This document shows, piece by piece, positions 15,986 through 22,330 of a stretch of DNA of 47,393 nt. Source of the stretch: Candidatus Gastranaerophilales bacterium (GTDB taxonomy: Bacteria; Cyanobacteriota; Vampirovibrionia; Gastranaerophilales; Gastranaerophilaceae); contig CALUWE010000014.1 in assembly GCA_944324425.1 (NCBI GenBank), positions 1 through 47,393 on the forward strand, in the 5' to 3' direction. The stretch's first letter is position 1. The number at the start of each line of letters is the position of its first letter. The translations under genes and the position numbers were made by a program. The notes under the pieces were generated by a model. It was not told where the DNA came from. It worked only from the letters and a program-made list of their open reading frames with translations, and did no database searches.

Positions 15986-16836
15986 TGGAAAATCGTGATC
16001 AATTGGTTTTAAAAGCATTGAAAGCAGCAGAACAGCTTAGGAAAAAACTTAACATTAACTCTCTGTCCATAATAGATCCTGTTGATATTGCCTTAAAAAT
16101 GGGTTGTTCAGTGAGATACGAAAACATAGAATCACTAGAGGGTATGTATGCAAAAGAACCAAGCCCAACAATAATTATAGGGTCATATCGTCCAAATGGA
16201 AGAAAAGTTTTTACTTGTGCACATGAATTAGGACATCATTATTTTAATCATGGCACAAAGATTGATCAACTAACAACTCAAAATGTTTCAGGTTTTGACT
16301 CTGATGAATTTTTAGTAGATTGTTTCGCAGGTTTTTTATTGATGCCAAAACGAATAGTAATGAATATGTTATCAAAACAAAACATCAACATCAAACATGT
16401 AACTGCCATGGAAATTTTCAAACTTTCCTCAATTTTTGGTGTAGGTTATGGAACAATCCTAAATCATTTAACATACTCGCTTAAAATGATTACAAAAGAG
16501 CAACTTCGGAATCTGAAAAAATTTACACCAAAAGATATAAAAAGACAGCTTGGTGTTGATACCTCTAACGATTTAATAATAGTTGATAATAATTGGCCGA
16601 ATAAACCAGTTGATTTACAAGTTGATGATTATATCGCTTGTCCTAAAAGTTTTAAAATTGATAATCATTTTTTAGAAATATCATATGAAGCTAAATCAGC
16701 TGAATTTTCTTTTTACAAAGCAAAAAATGTGGGCTATTCAAGAATTTTGAATAATAACTGGGCGGCAAATATAAGAATATCAAGAAGAGAATATTCTGGT
16801 TTGGCAAGATATAGATTTTTAAGCGAAGAGGATTAA
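15985..16836 (+). CDS. ImmA/IrrE-family metallopeptidase
   Basis: A 283-residue protein with the zinc-protease motif HELGHHYFNHG (residues ~78-88) and a downstream acidic zinc-ligand region (DEFLVDCFAGFLLMP). The first ~180 residues are the ImmA/IrrE domain. The C-terminal ~100 residues are an additional, uncharacterised beta-rich part that could sense the signal. In related systems the protease inactivates the XRE partner encoded beside it. Here the two genes overlap, with AGGAGA as ribosome site. I infer that stress or infection activates this protease and derepresses the operon. It could alternatively act on another protein. Confidence 0.85.
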   Translation: MENRDQLVLKALKAAEQLRKKLNINSLSIIDPVDIALKMGCSVRYENIESLEGMYAKEPSPTIIIGSYRPNGRKVFTCAHELGHHYFNHGTKIDQLTTQNVSGFDSDEFLVDCFAGFLLMPKRIVMNMLSKQNINIKHVTAMEIFKLSSIFGVGYGTILNHLTYSLKMITKEQLRNLKKFTPKDIKRQLGVDTSNDLIIVDNNWPNKPVDLQVDDYIACPKSFKIDNHFLEISYEAKSAEFSFYKAKNVGYSRILNNNWAANIRISRREYSGLARYRFLSEED

Positions 16837-16839
16837 GTT

Positions 16840-17592
16840 ATGATACATACTATAGAAGAAAAAGATTTACCAACTGCTTGGGCTAAAGCATTCATAAAAT
16901 GCTATAATGCTCCAAGAGGAAATATTTTACCTATGATTGTTAAGTTTGATGCAACTGCTGATGAGTTCTGGGATAAAGATATTATCAAAATTTTAAATCT
17001 GAATCTCAAGCGTACTAAGAATTTTCCTATAGAAACTGTAAGAAATACCATATTCCCGGAATATTTATGGCAAACATCAAATAATGATCGTGAAACTTTA
17101 TATGCAAGATATTTGAAAATATGGCCTAAGTTGAAAAAGACTCAACAAAACCGATTAGGCAGTTATTTTAAAAGATTAATTGCGTTCGGCGATGTCAAAA
17201 ATCAAAAAAATCAGTTAGAAGAAATTATTAAAACATGGAATCAGGGTACTCATAGAAAATCAGCTCTTCAAGCTACAATTTTTAATCCGTATGAAGATAT
17301 ATCTAAAGCTCCTAGAAGGGGGTTCCCATGTTTGCAACAAGTGGTCTTTGTCCCCGAAGGATCTAATGGGCAAGAAGGTCTTACTATTGTTGGTTTTTAT
17401 GCTTCCCAAGACTGTTTTAGCAAAGCTTTTGGTAATTATTGGGGGTTATATTCTCTTGGTAAATTTGTTGCTGAGGCAATGGGTATCCCGTTTAAAAGTG
17501 TTTGTTGCATTGCTAGCAATTATGTTTTAGGTAGTACAAAAAAGAATTTAAAAGAACTTTATAACGCAATTGTTAATATTATGAAAGAATAA
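16840..17592 (+). CDS. Thymidylate synthase-fold protein (possible pyrimidine hydroxymethylase)
   Basis: A 250-residue protein. GAGG lies 8 nt before the ATG, 3 nt after the protease gene. The C-terminal half follows the thymidylate synthase superfamily motif order: NQLEEIIKTW, HRKSALQATIFNPYED (residues ~138-153; compare SRR...WNP), a catalytic Cys in GFPCLQQ (Cys164), LTIVGFYASQD (~181-191; compare LYQRSxD), and FGNYWGLYSLGKFVAEAMG (~197-215; compare FNIASYALL). The final GDxHxY-like motif is replaced by IASNYVLGS. The N-terminal ~110 residues do not match thymidylate synthase. A role on a dUMP- or dCMP-like substrate, adding a one-carbon unit, is inferred. Phage hydroxymethylases of this fold start base hypermodification pathways. 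Confidence 0.65.
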   Translation: MIHTIEEKDLPTAWAKAFIKCYNAPRGNILPMIVKFDATADEFWDKDIIKILNLNLKRTKNFPIETVRNTIFPEYLWQTSNNDRETLYARYLKIWPKLKKTQQNRLGSYFKRLIAFGDVKNQKNQLEEIIKTWNQGTHRKSALQATIFNPYEDISKAPRRGFPCLQQVVFVPEGSNGQEGLTIVGFYASQDCFSKAFGNYWGLYSLGKFVAEAMGIPFKSVCCIASNYVLGSTKKNLKELYNAIVNIMKE

Positions 17593-17615
17593 TGAAGTAT
17601 TAGTAGGTTAATAAA

Positions 17616-18620
17616 ATGAAAATAAAATATAAAGACAAATATAATATAGATTCTTGGTATCCAGTAAAAACAACTGAAGTTTTTGATGCATATTGGTATT
17701 TTGCAGCAGAAAGACAAGAAATATTTTTTAAAAAATTTTATAATGAAAAACAACCTTGGACACATGATGAAATTTTAAATACATACAAATTTACGAATGC
17801 TTATCGTGCTTCAGATCGTGTAAGCCAATATTTAATACGAAATGTTATTTATTCAAACAAATATAATGAAGAAGATTTATTGTTTAGGATATTATTATTT
17901 AAAATTTTTAATAAAATTGATACATGGGAAATATTACAAGACAAACTAGGCGAAATATTGTATAAAACGTATTCCTTTGAGACTTACGATAAAATATTAC
18001 AAGAAACGATGAAAAAAAAGTCTATATATTCTGCAGCATATATAATGCCATCAGGTGGTAATTGCTTTGGTTACCACAAAAAGCATCAAAATAACCTAAA
18101 AATGCTTGAAGAAATCATAAGTCCAAAATCATTGATAAAAATAGTGAAGGCAAAGTCTTTACAGCAAGTTTTTACTCATTTGAGAGAATTCCCAATGTTA
18201 GGTGATTTTTTGGCATTTCAATATGCTATAGATATAAATTATAGTGAATTAACTAACTTCTCCGAAATGTCATTTGTAGTTCCTGGTCCAGGTGCATATT
18301 CTGGAATTCAAAAATGTTTTTCAGATTTTGGAGGATTAAATGAGGTAGATTTAATATATTTAGTTGCAGAGAGACAAGATGAAGAGTTCAAAAAACGTGG
18401 TATAAAATTTAGGACGTTAGGAGGTCGACAACTACAATTAATAGATTGTCAAAATCTTTTCTGCGAAATTGATAAATACTCAAGAGTTGCATTTCCTAAT
18501 GTAAAATCAAAACAAGCAAGAACCAGAATAAAACAGAAATACAAATGTAATTCTTCAAAAATTGATTTTTATTTTCCACCCAAATGGAATATTAATGATA
18601 ATCTTGGTATAAAGAAATAA
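17616..18620 (+). CDS. Protein of the 5-hmU DNA kinase / thymine pyrophosphorylase helical family
   Basis: A 334-residue protein. Its N-terminal pattern (YWYFAAERQEIFFKKF, PWTHDEILNTYKFTN, YRASDRVSQYLIRNVIY) and its central FPMLGDFLAFQYAID with VVPGPGAYSGIQKCF resemble the helical (HhH-glycosylase-like) domain of 5-hydroxymethyluracil DNA kinases and alpha-glutamyl/putrescinyl-thymine pyrophosphorylases, known from phages with hypermodified thymidine. I identify it from memory of those families, not from a search. No classical P-loop GxxxxGKS is visible, so the phosphate-transfer mechanism, if any, is unclear. Its position next to a thymidylate-synthase-fold gene fits a shared modified-pyrimidine pathway. 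The ribosome site is weak (TAGGT). Confidence 0.55.
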   Translation: MKIKYKDKYNIDSWYPVKTTEVFDAYWYFAAERQEIFFKKFYNEKQPWTHDEILNTYKFTNAYRASDRVSQYLIRNVIYSNKYNEEDLLFRILLFKIFNKIDTWEILQDKLGEILYKTYSFETYDKILQETMKKKSIYSAAYIMPSGGNCFGYHKKHQNNLKMLEEIISPKSLIKIVKAKSLQQVFTHLREFPMLGDFLAFQYAIDINYSELTNFSEMSFVVPGPGAYSGIQKCFSDFGGLNEVDLIYLVAERQDEEFKKRGIKFRTLGGRQLQLIDCQNLFCEIDKYSRVAFPNVKSKQARTRIKQKYKCNSSKIDFYFPPKWNINDNLGIKK

Positions 18621-18632
18621 TAGGAGATCACA

Positions 18633-19643
18633 TTGAAAAATTTTCATCTTAAAGAATTAAAAATAGAACTTACAGATGCATGCAATCTTTGTTGCAAGCA
18701 TTGTTCTAGTCTGGCGAAGAAAATATCTACAAAAGAGATTTCCCTTAATAAAGCTAAAATAATTATTGAAGAAGCAATAAGAATGGGAGTGGAAGAAATT
18801 AAATTTTCTGGCGGGGAACCTCTCTTATGGAAAGGAATTGATGAATTAATAAATATTTTAAATAATAATAATATTAAAACTTGTGTTTATACAACTGGGA
18901 ATATATCATTATTCAATGAAAAGATAGAAATACTTAAAAGTATGGGATTAAATAGGATAATATTCTCCTTATTTTCATCAGATAGAAAACAACACGAAGA
19001 TGTAACAAAAATAAAAGGTAGTTATAATAAAACTATATCTGCGATAGAAAAATGCGTGTCTTTGAATATTTCAACGGAAATTCATTTTGTCCCATTAGCA
19101 AGTAATTATAAAGAATTACCTCAAATAGCTTGGCTTGGAAAAAAAATAGGTGTAAGTAATATAAGTATATTACGTTTAGTACCACAGGGAAGGGCAACTA
19201 AACATAAAAAAGAATTCCTCAGTATTGAGCAGAATATTGAATTGCGAGAAATTATTATTACTCTCAGAAAACAAGGATATAATATAAGAGTTGGTTCTCC
19301 TTATAATTTTTTAGGTCTTGAAGATAGTAAACCTTGTAATTCCGGTACTGAAGAATTAACAATAAGACCAGATTTGACCATATGTCCTTGCGATGCTTTT
19401 AAAGGAATTACACCAAAAGATTTAGGAATTAAAGATAAGTACTATTCATTAAAAAATAACTCTTTAAAAGAATGTTGGGAAAAATCAAATTATTTAAATG
19501 AAATCAGAAAATTTTCAACTGATAAAAATTATAAACAGTGTACAACATATAAACAATGTAATTGTGGATGTCTTGGTCAAAAATTTTATTCAATAGGATA
19601 TCTTAATTATTTATCAGATCCGATGTGTTTAAAGATACAATAA
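18633..19643 (+). CDS. Radical SAM/SPASM protein
   Basis: A 336-residue enzyme starting at TTG (18633), with AGGAG 6-7 nt upstream. The cluster motif is C17xxxC21xxC24 (TDACNLCCKHC), followed by FSGGEPLL (~58-65). The C-terminal part has a cysteine-rich SPASM-like region (ICPCDAF, QCNCGC, PMC) that would bind an auxiliary iron-sulphur cluster. Such enzymes usually modify peptides, and less often nucleosides or sugars. No small precursor peptide gene is evident here, so the substrate may be the modified base or the group on the carrier protein (inference). It is the last gene of the operon and converges on the recombinase gene with a 14-nt gap. Confidence 0.85.
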   Translation: MKNFHLKELKIELTDACNLCCKHCSSLAKKISTKEISLNKAKIIIEEAIRMGVEEIKFSGGEPLLWKGIDELINILNNNNIKTCVYTTGNISLFNEKIEILKSMGLNRIIFSLFSSDRKQHEDVTKIKGSYNKTISAIEKCVSLNISTEIHFVPLASNYKELPQIAWLGKKIGVSNISILRLVPQGRATKHKKEFLSIEQNIELREIIITLRKQGYNIRVGSPYNFLGLEDSKPCNSGTEELTIRPDLTICPCDAFKGITPKDLGIKDKYYSLKNNSLKECWEKSNYLNEIRKFSTDKNYKQCTTYKQCNCGCLGQKFYSIGYLNYLSDPMCLKIQ

Positions 19644-19657
19644 AATTTCTTGTATTT

Positions 19658-20197
19658 CTATAAATAAAAATTCATATAACTTTCGTCGATTGTGTCTTGT
19701 TCGATGCCGATGTAGCGGAGTGTTACTGATGGCGAGGAGTGGTTAAAGATTTTTTGCAGGAGTACTATATCATTATATTTTTTATAATGATGATACCCGA
19801 ATGTCTTTCTCAGTGTATGTGTTCCGATTCTCTCCTTCACCCCAACGGCTTGTGTAGCCTTATTCAAAATTCTATATGCCTGTGCTCTATCAAGCCTGCA
19901 ATGTTTTTGTGTATAAAATAGCGGTTGTTCCCCAGGCAAACCTTCTACAAATAAATCAATCTCCTCCTTCAAAAACCTATTAAGCGGGAATTTCTTATAC
20001 TTATTCGTCTTTTTCTCTCTAATTTCAATATGATCTCGGCCCTTTACATCCCCAACATCAAGCGATAATATATCAGATATTCTGAGCCCTGTATTTATCC
20101 CAAAACTAAAAAGCAGTACATCTCTTGGCTTTTTTGCCAAATATTTTTTAATCTTTTGAATATCTTCTATCTTTTTTATGGGTTGTACTACATTCAT
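19658..20197 (-). CDS. Compact tyrosine recombinase (catalytic domain only)
   Basis: A 179-residue integrase/XerC-type catalytic domain without the N-terminal arm or core-binding domain. I choose the ATG at 20197 (AGAGAG ~9 nt upstream) over TTG at 20203. Catalytic residues are all visible: R39 in TGLRISDIL, a lysine in EKKTNKYKKF, H127-x-x-R130 in HTLRKTFG, H153 in FNHSS, and Y162 in LRYIGI. Recombinases of this short type are common as integrases or DNA invertases in gut bacteria. It adjoins the hairpin- and repeat-rich stretch at 20204-20636, which may hold its recombination site. Whether it moves the island or inverts a segment cannot be told. Confidence 0.88.
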   Translation of the reverse strand: MNVVQPIKKIEDIQKIKKYLAKKPRDVLLFSFGINTGLRISDILSLDVGDVKGRDHIEIREKKTNKYKKFPLNRFLKEEIDLFVEGLPGEQPLFYTQKHCRLDRAQAYRILNKATQAVGVKERIGTHTLRKTFGYHHYKKYNDIVLLQKIFNHSSPSVTLRYIGIEQDTIDESYMNFYL

Positions 20198-20438
20198 TTT
20201 CAAACTCTCTTAATCACTCACAATGATTGCTTCTTTCCTATAAAAAGTAAAGTCGAATGACACAAAATTTAAACACTTGAGTTTGCGGAAAAATTGACAT
20301 TTTTCTCGCAAACTGCGTGGAACGGTTTCGCATCAAGTTGTGTGCTATCCCGCACACGACCTGATGCTCACACACCTAAAGTCGGATTTGAAAAATCTCA
20401 AAAATTTGTCAATTTTTGGATTTTTCCACATCCTCATT

Positions 20439-20468
20439 ATTTAAACAGTGTTTAAATATCGTTTAAAT
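20439..20468. repeat. Three GTTTAAAT boxes at 11-bp spacing
   Basis: ATTTAAAC (20439-20446), GTTTAAAT (20450-20457) and GTTTAAAT (20461-20468) are separated by AGT and ATC, one helical turn apart; a further ATTTAAAC is at 20267. The spacing suggests a protein-binding array. The region 20450-20463 matches 3913-3900 on the opposite strand at 13 of 14 bases. Confidence 0.5.
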
Positions 20469-20528
20469 AGCATTCAAAAACTTCCGCCTGCAAAAAATCT
20501 ATTTACACTACCCTTATACATTTACCCC

Positions 20529-20563
20529 AAAAATACAACACAACTTCATTATGTTGTATTTTT
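20529..20563 (+). terminator. Terminator-like hairpin upstream of hipBA
   Basis: AAAAATACAACA (20529-20540) pairs perfectly with TGTTGTATTTTT (20552-20563) around an 11-nt loop. The 12-bp stem is AT-rich but ends in a T-run, so it could end a transcript from the hairpin region before the hipBA promoter. Confidence 0.4.
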
Positions 20564-20580
20564 CGATTTATTAAATATTG

Positions 20581-20635
20581 GATAATATATTATCTAAACA
20601 TTGACTTTTTAGTTAAAAAAGTATAATATATTATC
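20581..20635 (+). promoter_or_regulatory. hipBA promoter with two palindromic operators
   Basis: GATAATATATTATC (20581-20594) is a perfect 14-bp palindrome. It recurs with one changed base at 20622-20635, covering the -10 (TATAAT, 20622-20627). A TTGACT -35-like box lies at 20601 with a short 15-nt spacer. The second operator ends 1 nt before the hipB ATG, so transcription would start at or within a few bases of the start codon and the message would be practically leaderless. HipB-type autorepression is the obvious regulation. Confidence 0.6.
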
Positions 20636-20636
20636 C

Positions 20637-20915
20637 ATGAATAATTTTTTATTTAATCCCAAAACCCCTAATGATATAGCGCATGAATTGGTTGAAAAAA
20701 TTAAGCAACGCCGAAAAAAGCTTAAAATTTCTCAAGCTCAACTTGCATCAAAGTCAGGTGTTAGTCTTGGTTCTGTAAAAAGATTTGAATCTAAGTATGA
20801 AATTTCCCTGAATTCATTTATAAAAATCTTAATCGCTCTTAATTTGGAACAGGATTTGGAAAATTTGTTCACGCAAAAAAACTACAACTCAATTGATGAG
20901 GTTATAAATGGATAA
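20637..20915 (+). CDS. hipB: HipB-like XRE antitoxin
   Basis: A 92-residue protein with a helix-turn-helix at ~20-70 (IKQRRKKLKISQAQLASKSG, then VSLGSVKRFE). It precedes and overlaps a hipA gene by 8 nt, the standard antitoxin-toxin layout. As antitoxin it should bind HipA and repress the operon through the palindromes at 20581 and 20622. There is no ribosome site, which matches a leaderless transcript. It is unrelated in context to the XRE gene at 15638. Confidence 0.85.
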   Translation: MNNFLFNPKTPNDIAHELVEKIKQRRKKLKISQAQLASKSGVSLGSVKRFESKYEISLNSFIKILIALNLEQDLENLFTQKNYNSIDEVING

Positions 20916-22014
20916 CTATAAATATTTAAAAGTTTTTTATAATGATATTTTAGTTGGCACTTTAGCTAAAACTCCTGATAGAGTTGTTGCTTTTGAATAC
21001 GATTCAGATTGGTTGAATAACGGATTTAGCATTTCACCTTTTAGTTTGCCGCTTATCAAGAAAGTTTTTATTCCGAAATATGACCCATTTGGCGGTTTAT
21101 TTGGAGTTTTTAACGACAGTTTGCCTGACGGTTGGGGACGGTTGCTTGTTGACAGATTGTTTTTGAAAAACAAAATAAATCCTGCTGAAATTGATAATCT
21201 TAATCGTCTTGCTGTTGTTCAGAAAAGCGGGATGGGTGCCTTGACTTATAAGCCTGAACACATATTTGAAACGGAAAACAAAATTTGCGATTATGATATT
21301 CTTGCTCAAGAGTGTTCAAAAATATTAGAATCACAAAATTCAGATAATTTGGACGAACTTTTTGTCTTAGGCGGCTCATCTGGTGGGGCAAGACCGAAGA
21401 TTTTGACCTCTATTGACAATGAAGATTGGATTATTAAGTTTCCATCATCATCTGATCCTAAAAATATTGGAGAAAAGGAATATCAATATTCATTATGTGC
21501 AAAAGATTGCGGAATAAATATGACAGAAACAAGACTTTTCCCATCTAAAATTTGTTCAGGATATTTTGGGATAAAAAGGTTTGACCGCAAAAATGGTAAA
21601 AAAGTTCATATGGTATCCGCAAGCGGGCTGTTAGAAACAAGTCACAGGTTTCCTAACCTTGATTACAATACATTAATGAAATTAACACTTGAATTAACAA
21701 GAAATTATCAAGATATTGAACAATTATTCAGGCTAATGTGCTTTAATGTATTTGCACACAACAGGGATGACCATTCAAAGAATTTTTCTTTTCTTTTTGA
21801 TGATACAAAAAAAGAATGGCATTTATCTCCTGCATATGATTTGACTTATAGTTTTTCATTTAATGGCGAACACGCAACTACGATTAATGGTGAGGGTAAA
21901 AATCCGACTTTAGATGATATTTTAGCTGTTGCAAAAAATATAGGGATTAAGGAAAAATTTGCAAAAGGTATTGCATCAGATATTAAAGAAAAATGTTCAA
22001 AATTATTCAATTAA
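20908..22014 (+). CDS. hipA: HipA-family serine/threonine kinase toxin
   Basis: A 368-residue kinase of the single-chain HipA family. Visible motifs are GVFNDSLPDGWGRLL (N-terminal subdomain, ~66-80), a Ser/Gly-rich LGGSSGGARPK (~154-164) that includes the usual phosphorylation loop, catalytic NRDDHSKNF (285-293) and metal-binding AYDLT (309-313). Family members phosphorylate glutamyl-tRNA synthetase or other targets and arrest growth. All key residues are present. GAGG lies about 7 nt before the ATG. It ends next to a weak minus-strand small ORF and 190 nt before tRNA-Gln. Its precise target is unknown. Confidence 0.9.
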   Translation: MDNYKYLKVFYNDILVGTLAKTPDRVVAFEYDSDWLNNGFSISPFSLPLIKKVFIPKYDPFGGLFGVFNDSLPDGWGRLLVDRLFLKNKINPAEIDNLNRLAVVQKSGMGALTYKPEHIFETENKICDYDILAQECSKILESQNSDNLDELFVLGGSSGGARPKILTSIDNEDWIIKFPSSSDPKNIGEKEYQYSLCAKDCGINMTETRLFPSKICSGYFGIKRFDRKNGKKVHMVSASGLLETSHRFPNLDYNTLMKLTLELTRNYQDIEQLFRLMCFNVFAHNRDDHSKNFSFLFDDTKKEWHLSPAYDLTYSFSFNGEHATTINGEGKNPTLDDILAVAKNIGIKEKFAKGIASDIKEKCSKLFN

Positions 22015-22135
22015 TCTCATCTTTTTGTGTATTTAATCTTTGAACAGAAGTTTCTTTATACGAAGAAAACTCGCCTGAGTTTATGGAATATTTGTCCACA
22101 CACCCGAATACAAAAAACAGAATTAAAGCAATCAA
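22007..22135 (-). CDS. Possible tiny lipoprotein
   Basis: A 42-codon frame from TTG (22135) encodes a hydrophobic stretch followed by a possible lipobox (IALILFFVFGC) and a polar tail (VDKYSINSGEFSSYKETSVQ). In-frame codons before the TTG (K-V-L-K-F) would complete a normal lipoprotein signal, but there is no better start and no ribosome site. The 3' end overlaps the hipA stop. It could be a real short lipoprotein or a decayed one. Confidence 0.3.
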   Translation of the reverse strand: MIALILFFVFGCVDKYSINSGEFSSYKETSVQRLNTQKDEIN

Positions 22136-22150
22136 AAACTTAAGAACTTT

Positions 22151-22181
22151 TTAACAATTGCAAAAGAGGGAATTTTATAAT
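22151..22181 (+). promoter_or_regulatory. Probable promoter of tRNA-Gln
   Basis: TTAACA (22151-22156) and TATAAT (22176-22181) are 19 nt apart, a rather long spacer, and lie 24 nt upstream of the tRNA. The perfect -10 box is the stronger part of the evidence. Confidence 0.45.
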
Positions 22182-22204
22182 AAAATCGGCTTATAAATTA
22201 ATAT

Positions 22205-22275
22205 TCCGGGATCGTCTAGCGGCAGGACAGCAGACTCTGGATCTGCTTACGGTGGTTCGAATCCATCTCCCGGAG
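22205..22275 (+). tRNA. tRNA-Gln (anticodon CTG)
   Basis: The acceptor arm TCCGGGA (22205-22211) pairs with TCCCGGA (22268-22274), with discriminator G. The anticodon arm is GCAGA/TCTGC with loop CTCTGGA, giving anticodon CTG, which reads CAG (Gln). The T arm contains GGTGG-TTCGAAT-CCATC. CCA is not encoded. It sits at the junction between accessory genes on the left and housekeeping genes on the right. Confidence 0.93.
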
Positions 22276-22280
22276 AAAAT

Positions 22281-22317
22281 AAAAAGACCGAAAACATTAA
22301 GCTTTCGGTCTTTTTTT
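22281..22317. terminator. Bidirectional terminator between tRNA-Gln and hppA
   Basis: AAAAAGACCGAAA (22281-22293) pairs with TTTCGGTCTTTTT (22303-22315) and the T-run continues to 22317. The A-run on the left gives a T-run on the minus strand, so it can end both the tRNA and the hppA transcripts. Confidence 0.9.
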
Positions 22318-22330
22318 ATGTGGTTTATTT

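Larger units (their letters stand above)
20204..20636. other. Structured non-coding stretch between recombinase and hipBA
   Basis: 433 nt without a credible gene. From left to right it contains: ATTTAAAC at 20267-20274; hairpin A, 20281-20313 (14-bp stem GTTTGCG-GAAAAAT with ATTTTTC-CGCAAAC, TGAC loop, one bulge); hairpin B, 20331-20366 (15-bp stem with one mismatch and one G-T pair, 6-nt loop); hairpin C, 20390-20426 (8-bp outer GAAAAATC/GATTTTTC and 7-bp inner AAAAATT/AATTTTT, TGTC loop); GTTTAAAT boxes (20439-20468); a terminator-like stem (20529-20563); and the hipBA operators. It could be a recombination site, a structured RNA or a replication region. The middle is more GC-rich than its surroundings. 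Confidence 0.6.

Noticed and set aside
18633-19643. RiPP biosynthesis cluster around the radical SAM/SPASM enzyme
   Set aside because: No short precursor peptide gene, peptidase-exporter or leader-binding domain is visible; the adjacent genes point to nucleotide chemistry instead, although this is not fully excluded.
20204-20636. CRISPR array
   Set aside because: The repeats are 8-bp boxes with 3-bp spacers and unique hairpins, not regular 25-37-bp repeats with spacers, and there are no cas genes.
22205-22275. tRNA-Gln as the integration site of the island
   Set aside because: The accessory genes lie on the 5' side of the tRNA, whereas integrases usually use the 3' end, which here faces hppA. 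I saw no repeated copy of the tRNA 3' end elsewhere in the window.
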